A stretch of 64,000 bases of DNA from Nemania diffusa (lineage: Eukaryota > Ascomycota > Sordariomycetes > Xylariales > Xylariaceae), in contig JBBPUQ010000011.1 of NCBI GenBank assembly GCA_038501195.1, positions 2,170,001-2,234,000 of the forward strand. Direction: 5' to 3'. Every line of letters starts with the position of its first letter. The stretch's first letter is position 1. The notes beneath the pieces were generated by a model, which was not told where the DNA came from, did no database searches, and worked only from the letters and a program-made list of their open reading frames with translations. Below are positions 26,641 to 38,221 of this stretch, one piece after another. Made by a program: the position numbers and the translations under genes.

Positions 26641-27590
26641 TCAAGTCCGGTAAGAAGAGCCGCCCCCGCCGTTGTGGTCGTGGTCTTGGTCGTAGTCGTA
26701 GTCATAGTCATAGTCGTTATCGTAGTCGTAATTATAATATTGCTGGTCGTCCTGGTAGCGGTCGTCTCCGCCGCTGCTGCCGCGGCTGCCCCAGCTCGCC
26801 GTCTGCTGCTGCTGGGACGACGAGGTGTAGTAGCCGGAATAAGTGTTGTAATATTGCGCGTTGTCAGTTGTGTGATGGTCCCGGGCGCTACCGCGCCGAG
26901 ACTCACTCTCGTGCCCTCGAGCGACGACATGCCTCACTGAAAACCCACGGGTTAGTTTTTCGCTTCTTCCTTGTTCTTAGGACCCTTAGTGAAAATAATT
27001 CTTACTGCTGACGCCACCCCAGGGCAGCCCAGACAGTTCGTCATGGTCTGGGCCAAGCTCTCCCGGTTCTGGCACACGATAACTGCTGCCTGCGTTCTCC
27101 TGATTCCGGTCGTCTCGTTCGACGCGCTCCTTGTGCTCCTTCTGTTTCTCACCTATTGGTATAACGTTAGCTGTGCAACTCTAGAAGAAGGGTTAATTCT
27201 CTTACGGAATTTCCGCTGTGCAATTCGGTTCTGGATGCGTCTCCTCTCCTCGGGTTCAGTGACTTCCGTCCAGTTGTCGTTCTTAGCTTTCGCCTTAGAC
27301 TTGGACTTCGACGAATGCGACTTTGAGCTTGAATCATGGGTATATTGAGAATACGACGACATCTTTCTGGTTTCTGTCTCTGTATCTGAGCCTTGCTCTA
27401 AAGGCGCCAGTGTTCTGAGTCTTGGGGATGTTGAAGGGGATACAATTGGTGTTGTTGAAACTGATATTGTGCTTGTTGGAAGTTCTGAGGTTGCTTCCAC
27501 TTGTTGTGACTCCCTTTCTATGTGTTGCTGAGACGATATGAGGATAGGTGAGGATGAGGGTAGGAATGACTGATCTTGATTCTCTGGCAT
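26641..27590 (-). CDS. bZIP transcription factor with Tyr/Asp-rich tail
   Basis: Three exons, 27590-27206, 27152-27006 and 26936-26641, join in phase 1 at both introns (53 and 69 nt), giving 275 residues. The basic region is visible across the first intron: EPEERRRIQNRIAQRKFREKQKEHKER, with the N-x2-A-x2-(R)-K-F-R pattern of fungal bZIP factors. It is followed by the motifs SGLPWGGVS and RHVVARGHESESRR, which recur in a fungus-specific bZIP family of unassigned function. The Ser-rich N-terminus contains SSSKSHSSKSKSKAKAK just before the basic region. The C-terminus is unusual: QQQQ followed by tandem YD/NDY units (YNYDYDNDYDYDYDYD) and then Asp/His/Gly. It is a likely nuclear DNA-binding protein; its targets are unknown. 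It is the only gene I recognise between 16.4 and 31.8 kb. Confidence 0.82.
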
Positions 27591-30500
27591 CTGGTAAGTG
27601 AAAGGGTTTCCCGTCTTAAAGTGATCCGGGTTGGCCCTTTAATATAGCAGAGAGAAGAGTCTGTTTGTACTTGGTAACGATTTCCTGCAGTCCTAGATAG
27701 CTTGTGGCCTTGGGGTCCATCCAACGGTGATGCTGTACAGATGTAACCATGAATGAGGCATGAAGTATACAACAGGGTTTAATCCTCACGTTGTTCTTTA
27801 CCCAGGCTCCAGAGGTTGTTGTTGTAACATCTAGTCAGAGCTGATACGGGCGATATGTACGTCAGTGGATGTTTCTAGGTCCTACCTTCTTTTTTTTCGA
27901 GGCTCCAATGTAGTGCTACTATGTCAGCTGGTATCCGCAGACCGGGACATGAGTTGCAACGGGCGGTTGGTCGGTTGCCAAAGTAGTAAACGGATGACAA
28001 AATGGTTGTCACGTTTTGAGCCCCAGTGCGGCTACCTGTCAGAACAGGCATACTTGATAGCTGCCATCGGGGAGGATTCATAGTTATGGACCCTGGGCTG
28101 TGGCATGCAAAGGCAGCGACTTTTGCTCATCCTAGCCGGGCACACTAGGAAGTCTACTTGTGGTGTTAACGGAGGCCTGAAGGAAGGATGAATAGTCCCA
28201 TATCAAGGACAGTGCTGCAGCGGTGGAAGACATCACGAGGCACCCCTGGAAACTAAGGGGATAGTCAATTCCTAAAAGGTCTAGTCGGCGGTTGGATGGG
28301 ACGAATTAATATGGCTAGTATCGTATGAGTCTTGTAGAAAGAAAGCCGAGAGCAATTAGAGCTGGTTGATGGGTTGGCTGGTAGGTTGGAGATGCTGGAT
28401 AGCGCACGTTGAGGGCGAAACGAGACTTGTCCCTAGGCCCTAAAGGGTAAGATGGAGTTGTCCATAGACGAGAACTACAAGGACAGCCTAATCGAGAGAG
28501 TTACATATGTTCTCTTACAGTTTCCGCTCTTTTTCTTCTTTCTTGTCCATATTGGTGTTCGCTGGTACCGGCATCATATGGCGAACAGGGGGAGTCGGAG
28601 GACCAAGCCTAAGCCCAAGCCAAGCTCGCGGCTGGGATTGTGGGGCAGCATGGTCCTGTTCTGTGGTCTCAGTATCCTGGACGAAGTGAAGTATGTATGT
28701 ACAGTACCTCTAACAGTCAAGCTAAGTACACACATAAACCATAAACCGTACTTGTAGGCTGCATAAGTGGCTTATGCTGATCCGATCTGTCATAGCGTCG
28801 TTCAGATGACCTAGGTACTTACTTATGTAGGTACATATGTAGTGCCATATGTACCGTACCTATCATTCAGAGATCCTAGTATCTGGTTAGGCGACAATAT
28901 AAACTGTAAAGTCATCCGGCGTGATGCAACGAGGGGTGCAATTCAAGAGTACAGTGTTAGGTAACGGTAAAGGAGCCGGTTGAACCACAATTGTCTCAGA
29001 GGTCAACGCCTTTGATGTTGCTGATGGATGATTATGCTCCTCGAAATCTCGGTCACTCCCGGTGGAGTGACCCGGGCGATCACTGAGCAGTTCAGACGTC
29101 GATAAGCGAGGAGAGGGGCTAGTGTAGGAATGTACGTACTTAGGTACAGAGTAGATAACAGTCTGGCTTAGAAAAAATCTCATTTAGATATTAGTTTTGG
29201 AGAAAATGGAGCTTCTTTAGATTCGGCGCCCCTAGGCGTCTAATTCTCTAAGCGAACACCACCACCCGCGCTTGTGGGTCGCTGCCCGTACCCTGCTCGA
29301 CTAGGTACGCGCCTGGTCGGCCCAAAAAATCTTGGGTATGAACTTACAATAAACGCGAAGTTGAATTTCGGTAAGGCATGACATGGCAGCCCACTGAGTA
29401 GTCTAGACTGTTCACTGTTGAACGAACGTTTCCAAAATAAACCGACCTGTCAGCTCCGTGAGAGCTGAGAGGCGCTGGAAAAACTGCTATTTAGAGTCGC
29501 GGCGTGCCAGATGCGCATGAGTTCGATTTTGTGTAGGTATACCTACTCTGTAGTAGGTATCTAAAGTAAGAGGAGGAGGTGGAACTCCATCCGGCGAGTT
29601 TCCTTTACAAGGGTGTGTTGTCGGAGCTTCCTAGCGGTCCACACTCGAGCCCGCCGCTATTGCTAGGGGGGTGAGAATAGGCCGAGGACGTGGTGTTCAA
29701 TGATAACTTGAACGGGAGAGAACAAGACTACTGCTAATAGTCTGTGTTCTTTCTGAGCAGTTCCTTGGCGTGTTTTAGCATGCTCGGGTGCGTTGCGATC
29801 ATCAGAAAGCCCTTATAACATGCTTGTAAACACTTCGATGGCGACTGACAATGAATGTTTGACGTCACTAGCTACATAATACACTTGTTGTTAGATTAAT
29901 GTCCCCTCCAAGTTGACGAAACGGTAATTGCTAGGTTGCGTCGCAATTAGCGTACCTATCTATACTGCAAGAATGAAAGATGATATGATGTTAAGCTCCG
30001 AATTTAGGTCGTGTAGACCGTAGTGTACGCTGCCTGGATGGAATTGCTGCTGCTAAGTTAAGCTAGGAGACTAAGTTCTCAGTTCTGAGACGTAGGATAA
30101 GGCTGATTTGCCTAATCAGTCGATCATATTCAACATTTAACACGCCACGAGACCTCGCACATATGCAGCCATGCTAACGGTTATACACTATACTAGATAG
30201 GCGCTAAGCGGGTCTCGGTAGACATAGGATGCGATCTAGGTGGGAATCTGCCTTGCCAAGATATGTTTTGTGAAGTAATGAGTCGCCAGTTAGGCTCTCG
30301 CCCCATGCCACCTTCAGTCAATAGTCTGCATGCTGCACTTCGCATACGTCTCGCATGGTATGCATACAGTAAGTTACTAAGTTCGGGCTTGAGAGATATT
30401 ACCGAGGACGTATTTCTCAAATTGTTGGACGAATCGCTGTTAATTCATCGCGAGGCCGTGCTTCTTATTGGTCTACCTGGGGTCTCAGCTAACTCAGCTC

Positions 30501-31775
30501 AGGCCCTTAGATTGATCTTGCTATGTCATTGGATATTAATAGTGAAGTCTGTCAAACTCCACGTTGTAACACTACTCTCTCAACTTATTAAGCATTCTGT
30601 CTCGGATGAACTGTGTGAATACACATCTTTCACTTCGAGCTCATTACGAATAGAGCTTATCTCCTATAGGCTCTACTAGCTAGCAGCTTAATGAAGTCCT
30701 CATTGTGTAGGCTCGACTTGATTTAATTTGATCTTTTTGGCCCTTTTAAGTCGTAAAATAGGTAGGTTGAACGGGCGAGGATTGAGGAGGGAATTGCTCT
30801 TGAGCCGTTTGTTCGTATGCTTAAAATGACTATGAGCGAAAGAGTCATGAGGTTAATCTGGTTATTGTTGACTAGAGCACCGTGTCTTGAAGAGCTTGAT
30901 AAACGACTACCGGGTATCCCCTGCACCATTTGGCTGGCCCACAGGGGTGCCATGCATACGCCTTCCATGCCTGCCATTTTAGCTCAGGCGCATTCTATGT
31001 CTGCAAGGCATTCCCACGATGATCGTCCGTCGCCTGTATCTCTTTCCCCAAAAGACAGGGAGTTGTCGGATGGTCGGAATAAAGGAGTGTTAACTCACTT
31101 GAAGCCAGCGCCAACCTTTTTCGGACACCGATCTAGACTGCTAGAGAAACCGGTTGATCCCAAGGATTCATCTGAAGTTTCGCTCGACGAAAGCCCCCGG
31201 CACTTGATCGAGGCAGTGTATCTGATGTGGTTGGTCAAGCGATGCTTTGGAAGATCATGACGTCCAGTATTTCTAGGTAGACTGTTGCTAGGGAGGGAGG
31301 CATCTGGCTCTTGACAGGGTCTTCATCGGTGCACGCGGTGTGACTCCATGCAAGTTGAGGCCCTGCGTTAAGCCTGGTAACAATGCAGCGTGGTGTCAAC
31401 ACTTTAGTGTGAGACGGTTTCAAAACGTCTGTTACCTAGCATGTCTATCGCAAAAGAAGAAGCCAATAACACAATATCTAGGGACTCGGCAATACCGACA
31501 AGTTTGCCGAATAGCCGCGCGGACGGCTTTTTTTTGGAAAATCTTTTGTTGTCTAGGCGTTTCGGATGTGAGTAAAACGTCGAGCTGCACTGCTTTCAAC
31601 TACCTCACGACTCTACCATGGTTAGTTGCCCATAACATTACTCCTTAATCGAGGGACAATCGTCGATGAAATCGATCTCACAGAGGTAATTGGTCTCCCT
31701 GTTGACTAAGGTGGAACCGCCGCCTAGGCAGGCACCAAACGAACGCGGCTCGATTTGGTAGCAGGGCGTACTGCT
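27591..31775. other. 4.2-kb intergenic region, no supported gene
   Basis: The segment includes the bZIP promoter next to 27590. Two moderate open frames on the plus strand (30263-30679 and 30817-31260) have no recognisable domain and no clear splice link. Repeated GGTACC/ACATATGTA motifs occur around 28809-28862. No RNA gene was recognised. Confidence 0.5.
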
Positions 31776-34483
31776 TCACATGATCTGGCATTCCAATCCA
31801 TACATAGCTCTTTCCACGTCTCGCTTAACTTGATACCAATCAGCCCGCCTTTCGGCATATTCATATACCTCTTCGGCACGGAATACGCCGCCAAACCGGT
31901 CACCATCAGCGATGATCGTTGCCATTTCCTTCGCATGCCGGGCATCAATTAGATAAATCTGGCTAAGCTCTCGAAGTGCTTTGAAATATACTAGTAGATC
32001 TTGATTCTTGAGTGTCCGGATGTATTCAAAATACATAGTCATATCTGCGATTAGATTCACGGCGCCTTCGGTGCTGATCCGCTGTCGTTTAAGGTGTTTA
32101 CATAGGGCTGTGAATAGACGTAGTCCAACTTCGCCGTTGAAGACATCGAGCATGGTCTTTTCTGTGCTGCCTATCAACATTTTTGTGTGGGAGGAGACCA
32201 ACTCCGTGATGCGTTTGGCCGTGATTGTTGGGCCGATATCAGAACCACCTGATAATCCGTTCCCCTGAGATGGTAGAGGATTGTAGTCCGTAGGAAGTTG
32301 TGTAGTGGCACATAGGTATTCAACCTCGTCCATGAGCACATCAATTCCTTTATTTAGCCCTGCAGCAACATTCTCATCTAGCATTTGTTCGAATTTCTTC
32401 TTAGCTAGGCCAGCTGGGTCCATGAAATCATTCTTGTCGGCAATTTTAGGTGCTGCGAGTTGCTGTTCGTAGAAAACATCGATCATCTGCGAGATGATAT
32501 CACCTACATTCACGAGTTCAATGAATATGACGAGCGGTGCAACAGCAGTCTGGCTATGATCGCTTATCTCACGAGGATTGTAGCGTGAAAGATGGTCGAC
32601 TGCTTTACCGAATCCGTTTTTTACGTGTGTTTGGCCAAGAACTCTAACCAATACCACGAAAATTGCTTCACACTGCTCCCGGGCCTCTTCACCCATTTGT
32701 CCACCAAGCCGGACGAATTTGGCGGCTCGACCCAAGCTCTCTTTAGCAGCATGTACCAGGTCTAACGCAACCTCGATACTAAAGAGACTTTTAATCCCTT
32801 CAAGTCGATTTGCCATAAGCGCTGCCTTCGCTTTCAGTTCGTCGGTTGGTGCCTCAGAAGGTAGCGGGCTGTCCGACCGTTCTAAGTTGTTCCCAAGGCC
32901 TGGTGTTTGAGGCCGGGACGATGCTGGAGTTCCAGCGAGCGAACGACGAAATGTCGGATTTGTAGTAGTCGGGGTTGGTGCAGGCTTGCTGCTTCCGAAA
33001 GCGTTAGGCAAGACAGATACAGGCATCATTACCACCTTCTTGAAGGAACTAAGGAAATCATTCTTGTCGGCCTGCCGATTGAAATTTGCCATGTAAAATG
33101 ATTCGACAGTGGCATCTTGTTCTGATAATTTTTGTTCCCAGTTGCTGACCTCGCGCTCTGCGTGCTTAGTAAAGTCCCCCAGCTCTTCCTGGAGATATAG
33201 GTCCATATGTGGCTCAAACACCTTGAGAGATATGGCTTTTGCATGATCCGCAATCGAAAGAATTGAGCCACTGGGCGCATCTAGTGAGTGCACAAATTGC
33301 ATACATTGCTCGAAAAGACCTGACATGGCTTTCAGATATAGAGCCGTGTGTCTATCATGAGTTACGTCCAACAATGGAGTTACATACTCCATAATGATAT
33401 CTTCACGGACCTTATCAACAAATGACCAGAAGACAGCAGCTGGCTGGGGAAATATGCGACTCATGTTGGCACTTTGCTCGTTCAACTTGCGCATGAGCAA
33501 TTCGAAAAATGCACGTGAAGGCTCTAGAGTAATCTCATCGCGAGGAGCCTGGTTAATGCAATCAATAGGATTCCCGAGAGCCTCACGATCATTGAAAATT
33601 GGATGTTTTTGAATGAATAGATCTGTCGCCGCACCTCCTCCATTGAGTGAGTAAAGAATGTGGGCATAGCGTCGCATTCTGCCATCGACATCCCAAAACT
33701 CGTAGCCTTGCTCGAATTCGCGTAACACAGCACCTTCGAAGATGGTCACCATGTTTGAAAGCTTTCCTACCCTCTGAGAACAACCATCAGTCCAGTCGCA
33801 CTTGCCGAAAACCTGTAGATTAGACAACATTTGAGCCTGCCTTTCAGGATCTCGGAATACTTTGAAGACAACGGGTTCGGTATGTGTTTTTGCTTGAGCC
33901 AGGTCAAAGTAGAATGGCGCTAATGCCCCATACACCTTACCAAATTCTTGTCGTGCATGACCTCGGATGCTACGAACATTCTTGAGTATGTCGAGAAGCG
34001 CAGTAGGGTCTTCCAGAGGAGATTTGGACTGAGTGGGATTCAGGCTTAAGGTTTCAAAGCCATCGACTGTAGACTCTGGCTGCCGAGTTTGGATAGCCTC
34101 TGCTATACGTCGCTCTTCCTCTATAGCAGCATCAAAAATAGTCGTACTCCCTTCTTTGTTGCCGATGGGCGCTAGGGCGCTATTTGCGGCCGTCCGAGCA
34201 GCTGCATCGCGTTTTCTTCTGATAGCATCTTCAAACCTCCTCTTTGCTTCCAGATCACTCCAGACACCCATGCTCTTTAGCCTAGCGACCCATCTAGTAT
34301 CATCATAGACCATTTCACGCATACGTGAAGACGTCCTCGCAAAACGCATAAGATCGGGGACGGGAAGGTAGTCGAGGATGGAGAATATGACTTCTACCAA
34401 CATGGGTTAGTCCCTTAACGCGATCATTGAGGTTGAAGTCAAGGGATGTTACCGGCGGGTAGTGCGGTCTTCGAGTCTAACAT
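31776..34483 (-). CDS. RCY1: Recyclin-1, F-box protein with Sec10-like region
   Basis: Two exons, 34483-34453 (31 coding bases, MLDSKTALPA) and 34393-31776, join in phase 1 across a 59-nt intron (GTAACA donor, ACTAAC branch, GGTAG acceptor), giving 882 residues. The join rebuilds an F-box: LPAEVIFSILDYLPVPDLMR, then TSSRMREMVYDDTRWVARL. The remainder is the long helical Sec10/exocyst-like region of recyclin, including EPVVFKVFRDPERQAQML, FVDKVREDIIMEYVTPLLD and the C-terminal block YFKALRELSQIYLIDARHAK. Rcy1 acts with Skp1 in recycling of membrane proteins from endosomes to the Golgi and plasma membrane. The ATG at 34403 lies inside the intron and would break the F-box, so it is not used. The gene is divergent from the SMAP-domain gene. 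Confidence 0.88.
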
Positions 34484-35112
34484 GGAGGTAGCTCGTAACG
34501 CGCTTAGAATGCTCGTCTTGGGCAACGCAGCCGGCTGCGGCGCACGCCCGTAGGCTGCCATGTTGGACGGGTTATCCTACGGAGCGTCTGAGCTTTGTTT
34601 CGTAGGAGGTTGGTCCATAGAAACGTCTAGCAAACGAGATGAAGACTTCTAACATGGAAAAACAGGTAGAGGTTTTCTAGGAGGCAAAGCCCTTTTTTTG
34701 AGGGATGAATGCAGTACACGTTGGCTAACTTGGCAACACGCTGATATAGGTATTATTAGATATCACGATGTGGAGGGGAGGTTATTAGGGTAGGTTGGAT
34801 AGAGGCTAGGGGCTAGGGCGGTGACTACGCTAAGGCTCTAATTGCTGCACATGGCAGGAACTTACTAGGGTAGGTACTCTGTAGCTTCCTAGTCTAGGCC
34901 CTACCCAGGTAGGTACCTAGGCAACTAACTTGTACCTGTCTACTTTACCGCCTTTGTGGCCTCGCGACTTATACGGCAGAAATATAGCTCCGCCAACTTT
35001 TTTCCCCAAGGGAAATTCGGCGGGAAGTCTTAGCCTTCTGGCCATTGATACAAGAGCTCAGCTCCCAGACCGTGTCACAGCCTCTCCCTGGGCCGCTCAA
35101 AAGTATCACACA
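34484..35112. promoter_or_regulatory. Divergent promoter region between Rcy1 and the SMAP-domain gene
   Basis: Both genes start here and read away from each other. The CAGGTAGGTACCTAG motif lies at 34906-34920. No coding region is seen. Confidence 0.5.
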
Positions 35113-36440
35113 ATGGACCCGATTAAGGGTAAGATATAAATTCCATTTATGCCATATCCTCTGTCGCTGCATCGCTGACAGGGATTAGAGGTAAAGCTTA
35201 ATCAAGCACGAGAGCAACGACTTTTTCGAGCTGAAAAGCGTCGCACGAAGCGCCACGTCAAATCCGAAGCCAAGAAAGCCCGGAAACTGAAGGGTCAGCA
35301 AGCGATGAAAGGGGCCACAAAACACAATGTGATCGACAAGGAGAAGAAACTCGCCGACCGAGCTCACAAGAAAGAGAAGCGCCACCAACGGATGCGCCTC
35401 CGCGCTGAAAAGCTTGAGGTCCAAGCTCACAAGCTATTGGCCGAGGCTCAAAAAGCGAGAGCCCGAGCTGATGCCTTTGATAAGCTGAAAGCCGTACGAG
35501 CGCTATATCGACCATCATCATAGATTTCGAGTTGCTAACAACTCTATAGGATGAAGAGGAGGAAAAGGGCAAGCTTAAGAAGGCGACCCAACACGTAGCG
35601 CAAAATCCTGAGACCGAAGATTGCATTCCTCTCGACGCAGCCCGAGCCACCAACGGAAGCTCTGCGAATCCAGGTACAGAGGAGAAACAGAGGAGGAAAG
35701 ACAAAAAGTTGCAGGACAAAGTACTAGACAAAATTATGGAGCGGGAACTTGGGCTATCAATCACAGCCAGTGAGCAACATATCGAAGCTGAGGCAGAGAA
35801 GAAGCGCAAGAGGAAAGAAGAAAAACGAGCTGAAAAACGCAAGCGTGAGACTGAAGAGGAGGAAACAGAGACAACTCCCAACGTCGATGGTTCCGATCAG
35901 GGAGCTATAGCCAAACAAGAGAGGGCTCGCAAAGACAAGAAGAAGCGCAAAGTAGAGCATACTAGTGATGACGACAACAATGAGACGGAGACTGAAACGG
36001 CCACGACTAAGAAGGAGAAGAAAAAGAAGAGAAAAGACAAGATAGAGCATATTACTGAAGAGAGTGAGGCTACTAGGTTAGTAGATCATAAAGAGGCACC
36101 CAAGGAGAAAAGGGAAAAGAATAAAAAGGCAAAAAAGAAGGAGAAGGAGGAGAAACAGCCTACTAAGGAGGATGTATCCGAGCTTCCCAAGGGAGGCGAA
36201 GCGAACACGAACAGTGGAGAGCAATGGAACGTATCGCACTTAGAAGGTGGCGCTCAGAGAAAACATAAGTTTCTACGGCTTCTAGGAGGTGGAAAGGCGA
36301 ATGGGGTGGGTAATGGCGGCCATACGACCTCATCCAAAGCCGATATAATTAGGATGCAGTCCGACTTAGAACGTCAATTCGATGTTGGCATGAAAATGAA
36401 ACAAGAGGGCCACAGTCACAGAAGAGGACTTGGAGCCTGA
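35113..36440 (+). CDS. Lysine-rich nucleolar-type protein with SMAP C-terminal domain
   Basis: Three exons, 35113-35128 (16 coding bases, MDPIK), 35189-35493 and 35550-36440, give 403 residues. The introns are 60 nt (GTAAGA...TTAG, phase 1) and 56 nt (GTACGA...CTATAG with a GCTAAC branch, phase 0). Almost the whole protein is charged Lys/Glu/Arg, with several KKRK-type nuclear or nucleolar signals and probable coiled coils. The only conserved part is C-terminal: WNVSHLEGGAQRKHKFLRLL, then KADIIRMQSDLERQFDVGM and HRRGLGA. This is the small-acidic-protein (SMAP) domain also found in lysine-rich nucleolar protein 1 (KNOP1). A ribosome-biogenesis or nucleolar role is inferred from composition and family only. 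It is convergent with the RAMP4 gene. Confidence 0.82.
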
Positions 36441-37099
36441 TAGCCATCAAGCCGGCAACATATGCATATTTTTGTAGTTCTGGGAGAAAAAAGGGCTCGG
36501 AAATACCATTGTCTAATTAAGAAGTAGCCTAGTGTGACTGGCCATGATGGAAACCTACATCACTCCAGCATCTTTTGCCATCGATCCGAAGTCTAGTAGA
36601 CGGAGGCGAGACTAGCTCGCTAGCTAGCTACTGTAGTTATTCCATAGCTATTCGTCGAGCAATTAAATGAATGACCTTTTCTTAAGACTATTTATTATCC
36701 AACGCTCAAAATAGTGGATAGTGAGAACTTCGTCAGATTCTAAGACACTTCTCATATTTGACAGCCTCCGAATGATGGTGCACTAGCAACAGCTAATGCC
36801 TATCTGCATGGTCGGCCTTCCGATTTAAACAATCCCGCTCTAAAAATCAACATCAACATGTAGATGTACTTGAACATAGCCCGATAGACTCCGTGAACCT
36901 GGCCCCCGTCCCCGGCCGACTAGCATGACCGCCAGATCTTTCTAGCAAAAGGAGTTTCAGCCCGCTTCTCGTCTGAGGGATATATATCTAATCGCCCCAA
37001 CTTATGTAGTCCGTCCCTCGAACTCTAACTCTTCAGTTTTTTTGAATTCGCCATTCTAAGCAGGCCATTCCGAGCTCACTTAGGAAGTGCGCGGCGCAT
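36441..37099. other. Intergenic region between convergent SMAP-domain and RAMP4 genes
   Basis: Both 3' ends lie here. No coding region is recognised. A GCTAGCTAGCTA tract lies near 36618. Confidence 0.5.
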
Positions 37100-37522
37100 T
37101 TAGAAGAAGACGCGCGAAATGACCTCGAAGAGCAGACCGCCGAATATCACAAAGCCGAGGACTCCTATATAGGATCAACCGTGTTAGTGACTGTGTCGAA
37201 ATTACCATTTCCACATCCTAGGTTCTCCGCACTCAGGCGAAACAGGGAAGGGAAGGGGGAGAGGGTAGATGTTGAGGCATGGAGAGGCTCACCGAGCCAG
37301 AACGGCGAGATAGGCGACTTCGCCGTGTCCTTGGTCCGCTTCTTGATGTCTGTCTCGGCCTTGCCGCGGCGCGCATCCTGGTCCTTTACGAACTTGGCAT
37401 TCCGCTTGCGCTGCTCGAGGGTCTGAGCCTGTTGACATGGAGAAAGAGGGAGTTAGCTCTAAGTCCTACGACTGCCGCGGATGCATAGATAAGTTGGCTT
37501 GGAGAGGGGTATTGCATACCAT
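37100..37522 (-). CDS. YSY6: RAMP4/SERP1 (Ysy6-like) ER membrane protein
   Basis: This gene is too short and too spliced to appear as one open frame. Exons are 37522-37520 (only the ATG), 37428-37293 and 37164-37100. The introns are 91 nt (GTATGC...GCTAAC...CAACAG, phase 0) and 128 nt (GTGAGC...CACTAAC...ATATAG, phase 1). The product is 67 residues, the usual size for this family. It has a basic N-terminal half (MAQTLEQRKRNAKFVKDQDA, then KKRTKDTAKSP) and one C-terminal tail-anchor helix starting FWLGVLGFVIFGGLLFEVI and ending RVFF. Family members are tail-anchored ER proteins that bind the Sec61 translocon and protect membrane proteins under stress. Both splice joins restore the family sequence exactly, so confidence is high despite the single-codon first exon. 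Confidence 0.87.
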
Positions 37523-38221
37523 TGTGTCTGTATATATATGTGTGTGTGAAGGTAGAGGTAGCAGATGTAAGAGAAGGATATATTGCACGGTCGCGGACAA
37601 GGACTTGTCGACGAGATCGCGGTCCGCAAGCTCGCCGGAGGGAATTCGAGGCTAGGTGACCGAAGTAGTCCACGTAACCGAGTGAGAGCGATCGACGTTG
37701 AGGGTCTGAAAGTGGAAGGCTTGGGGAATTGGATAGGGCGATGCAGGATGTGCTCTGTATCGCAGGTAGATTAAACCTCGGCAGACTGTCGGAATACTAT
37801 ATATAAAACGATAGGAGCGCACAACGAGGCAAAGAAGTTCCAATGATTTCTGAGAACAGATATCCCGTCACCATATATGACTCAAGGCCAACACACACGC
37901 AAGATGGAGGCAGGGTAGGAGAATAGATTGTATGTAGGCGTTGAAAAGTTACGGCCACGACACTTAATACAAGCATTAGATGAAGTGGATATGTGTCTGC
38001 ATCGTGCAATAGGTAATAGGTAGGTACCTGTACGAGACAGGGCACCCCCTGTCCCGTCATTACCTAACCCGTAACACACGAGGCAGGAGCTCTGCAAGGG
38101 ACCTGCCGATTCTGGGTCTTCATCGTTGCCGACCGCCGCCGACCGAGTATCCACTCAGCTCGTGGGTTCTCCACACCATCCAAGCCACTGCTATTAGAAT
38201 CCAAGCCACATTTTGGGAGAT
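37523..38221. other. Intergenic region upstream of RAMP4
   Basis: The part next to 37522 should hold the RAMP4 promoter and leader (a TATATATATGTGTGTG tract at 37531-37546). The rest is the 3' side of the sterol-reductase-like gene. A TAGGTAGGTACCT motif lies near 38020. No coding region is recognised. Confidence 0.5.

Noticed and set aside
26610..27011. Plus-strand frame opposite the bZIP tail
   Set aside because: Its Arg/Ser and Val repeats are only the complement of the Tyr/Asp repeat; the minus-strand bZIP exons have proper splice signals.
28452..28757. 101-codon plus-strand frame
   Set aside because: No homology, mixed hydrophobic and basic composition, and a competing frame over the same bases.
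30263..31260. Two plus-strand open frames of 138 and 147 codons as a spliced gene
   Set aside because: No domain, no motif, no convincing splice link between them, and neighbouring sequence has the same random-frame texture.
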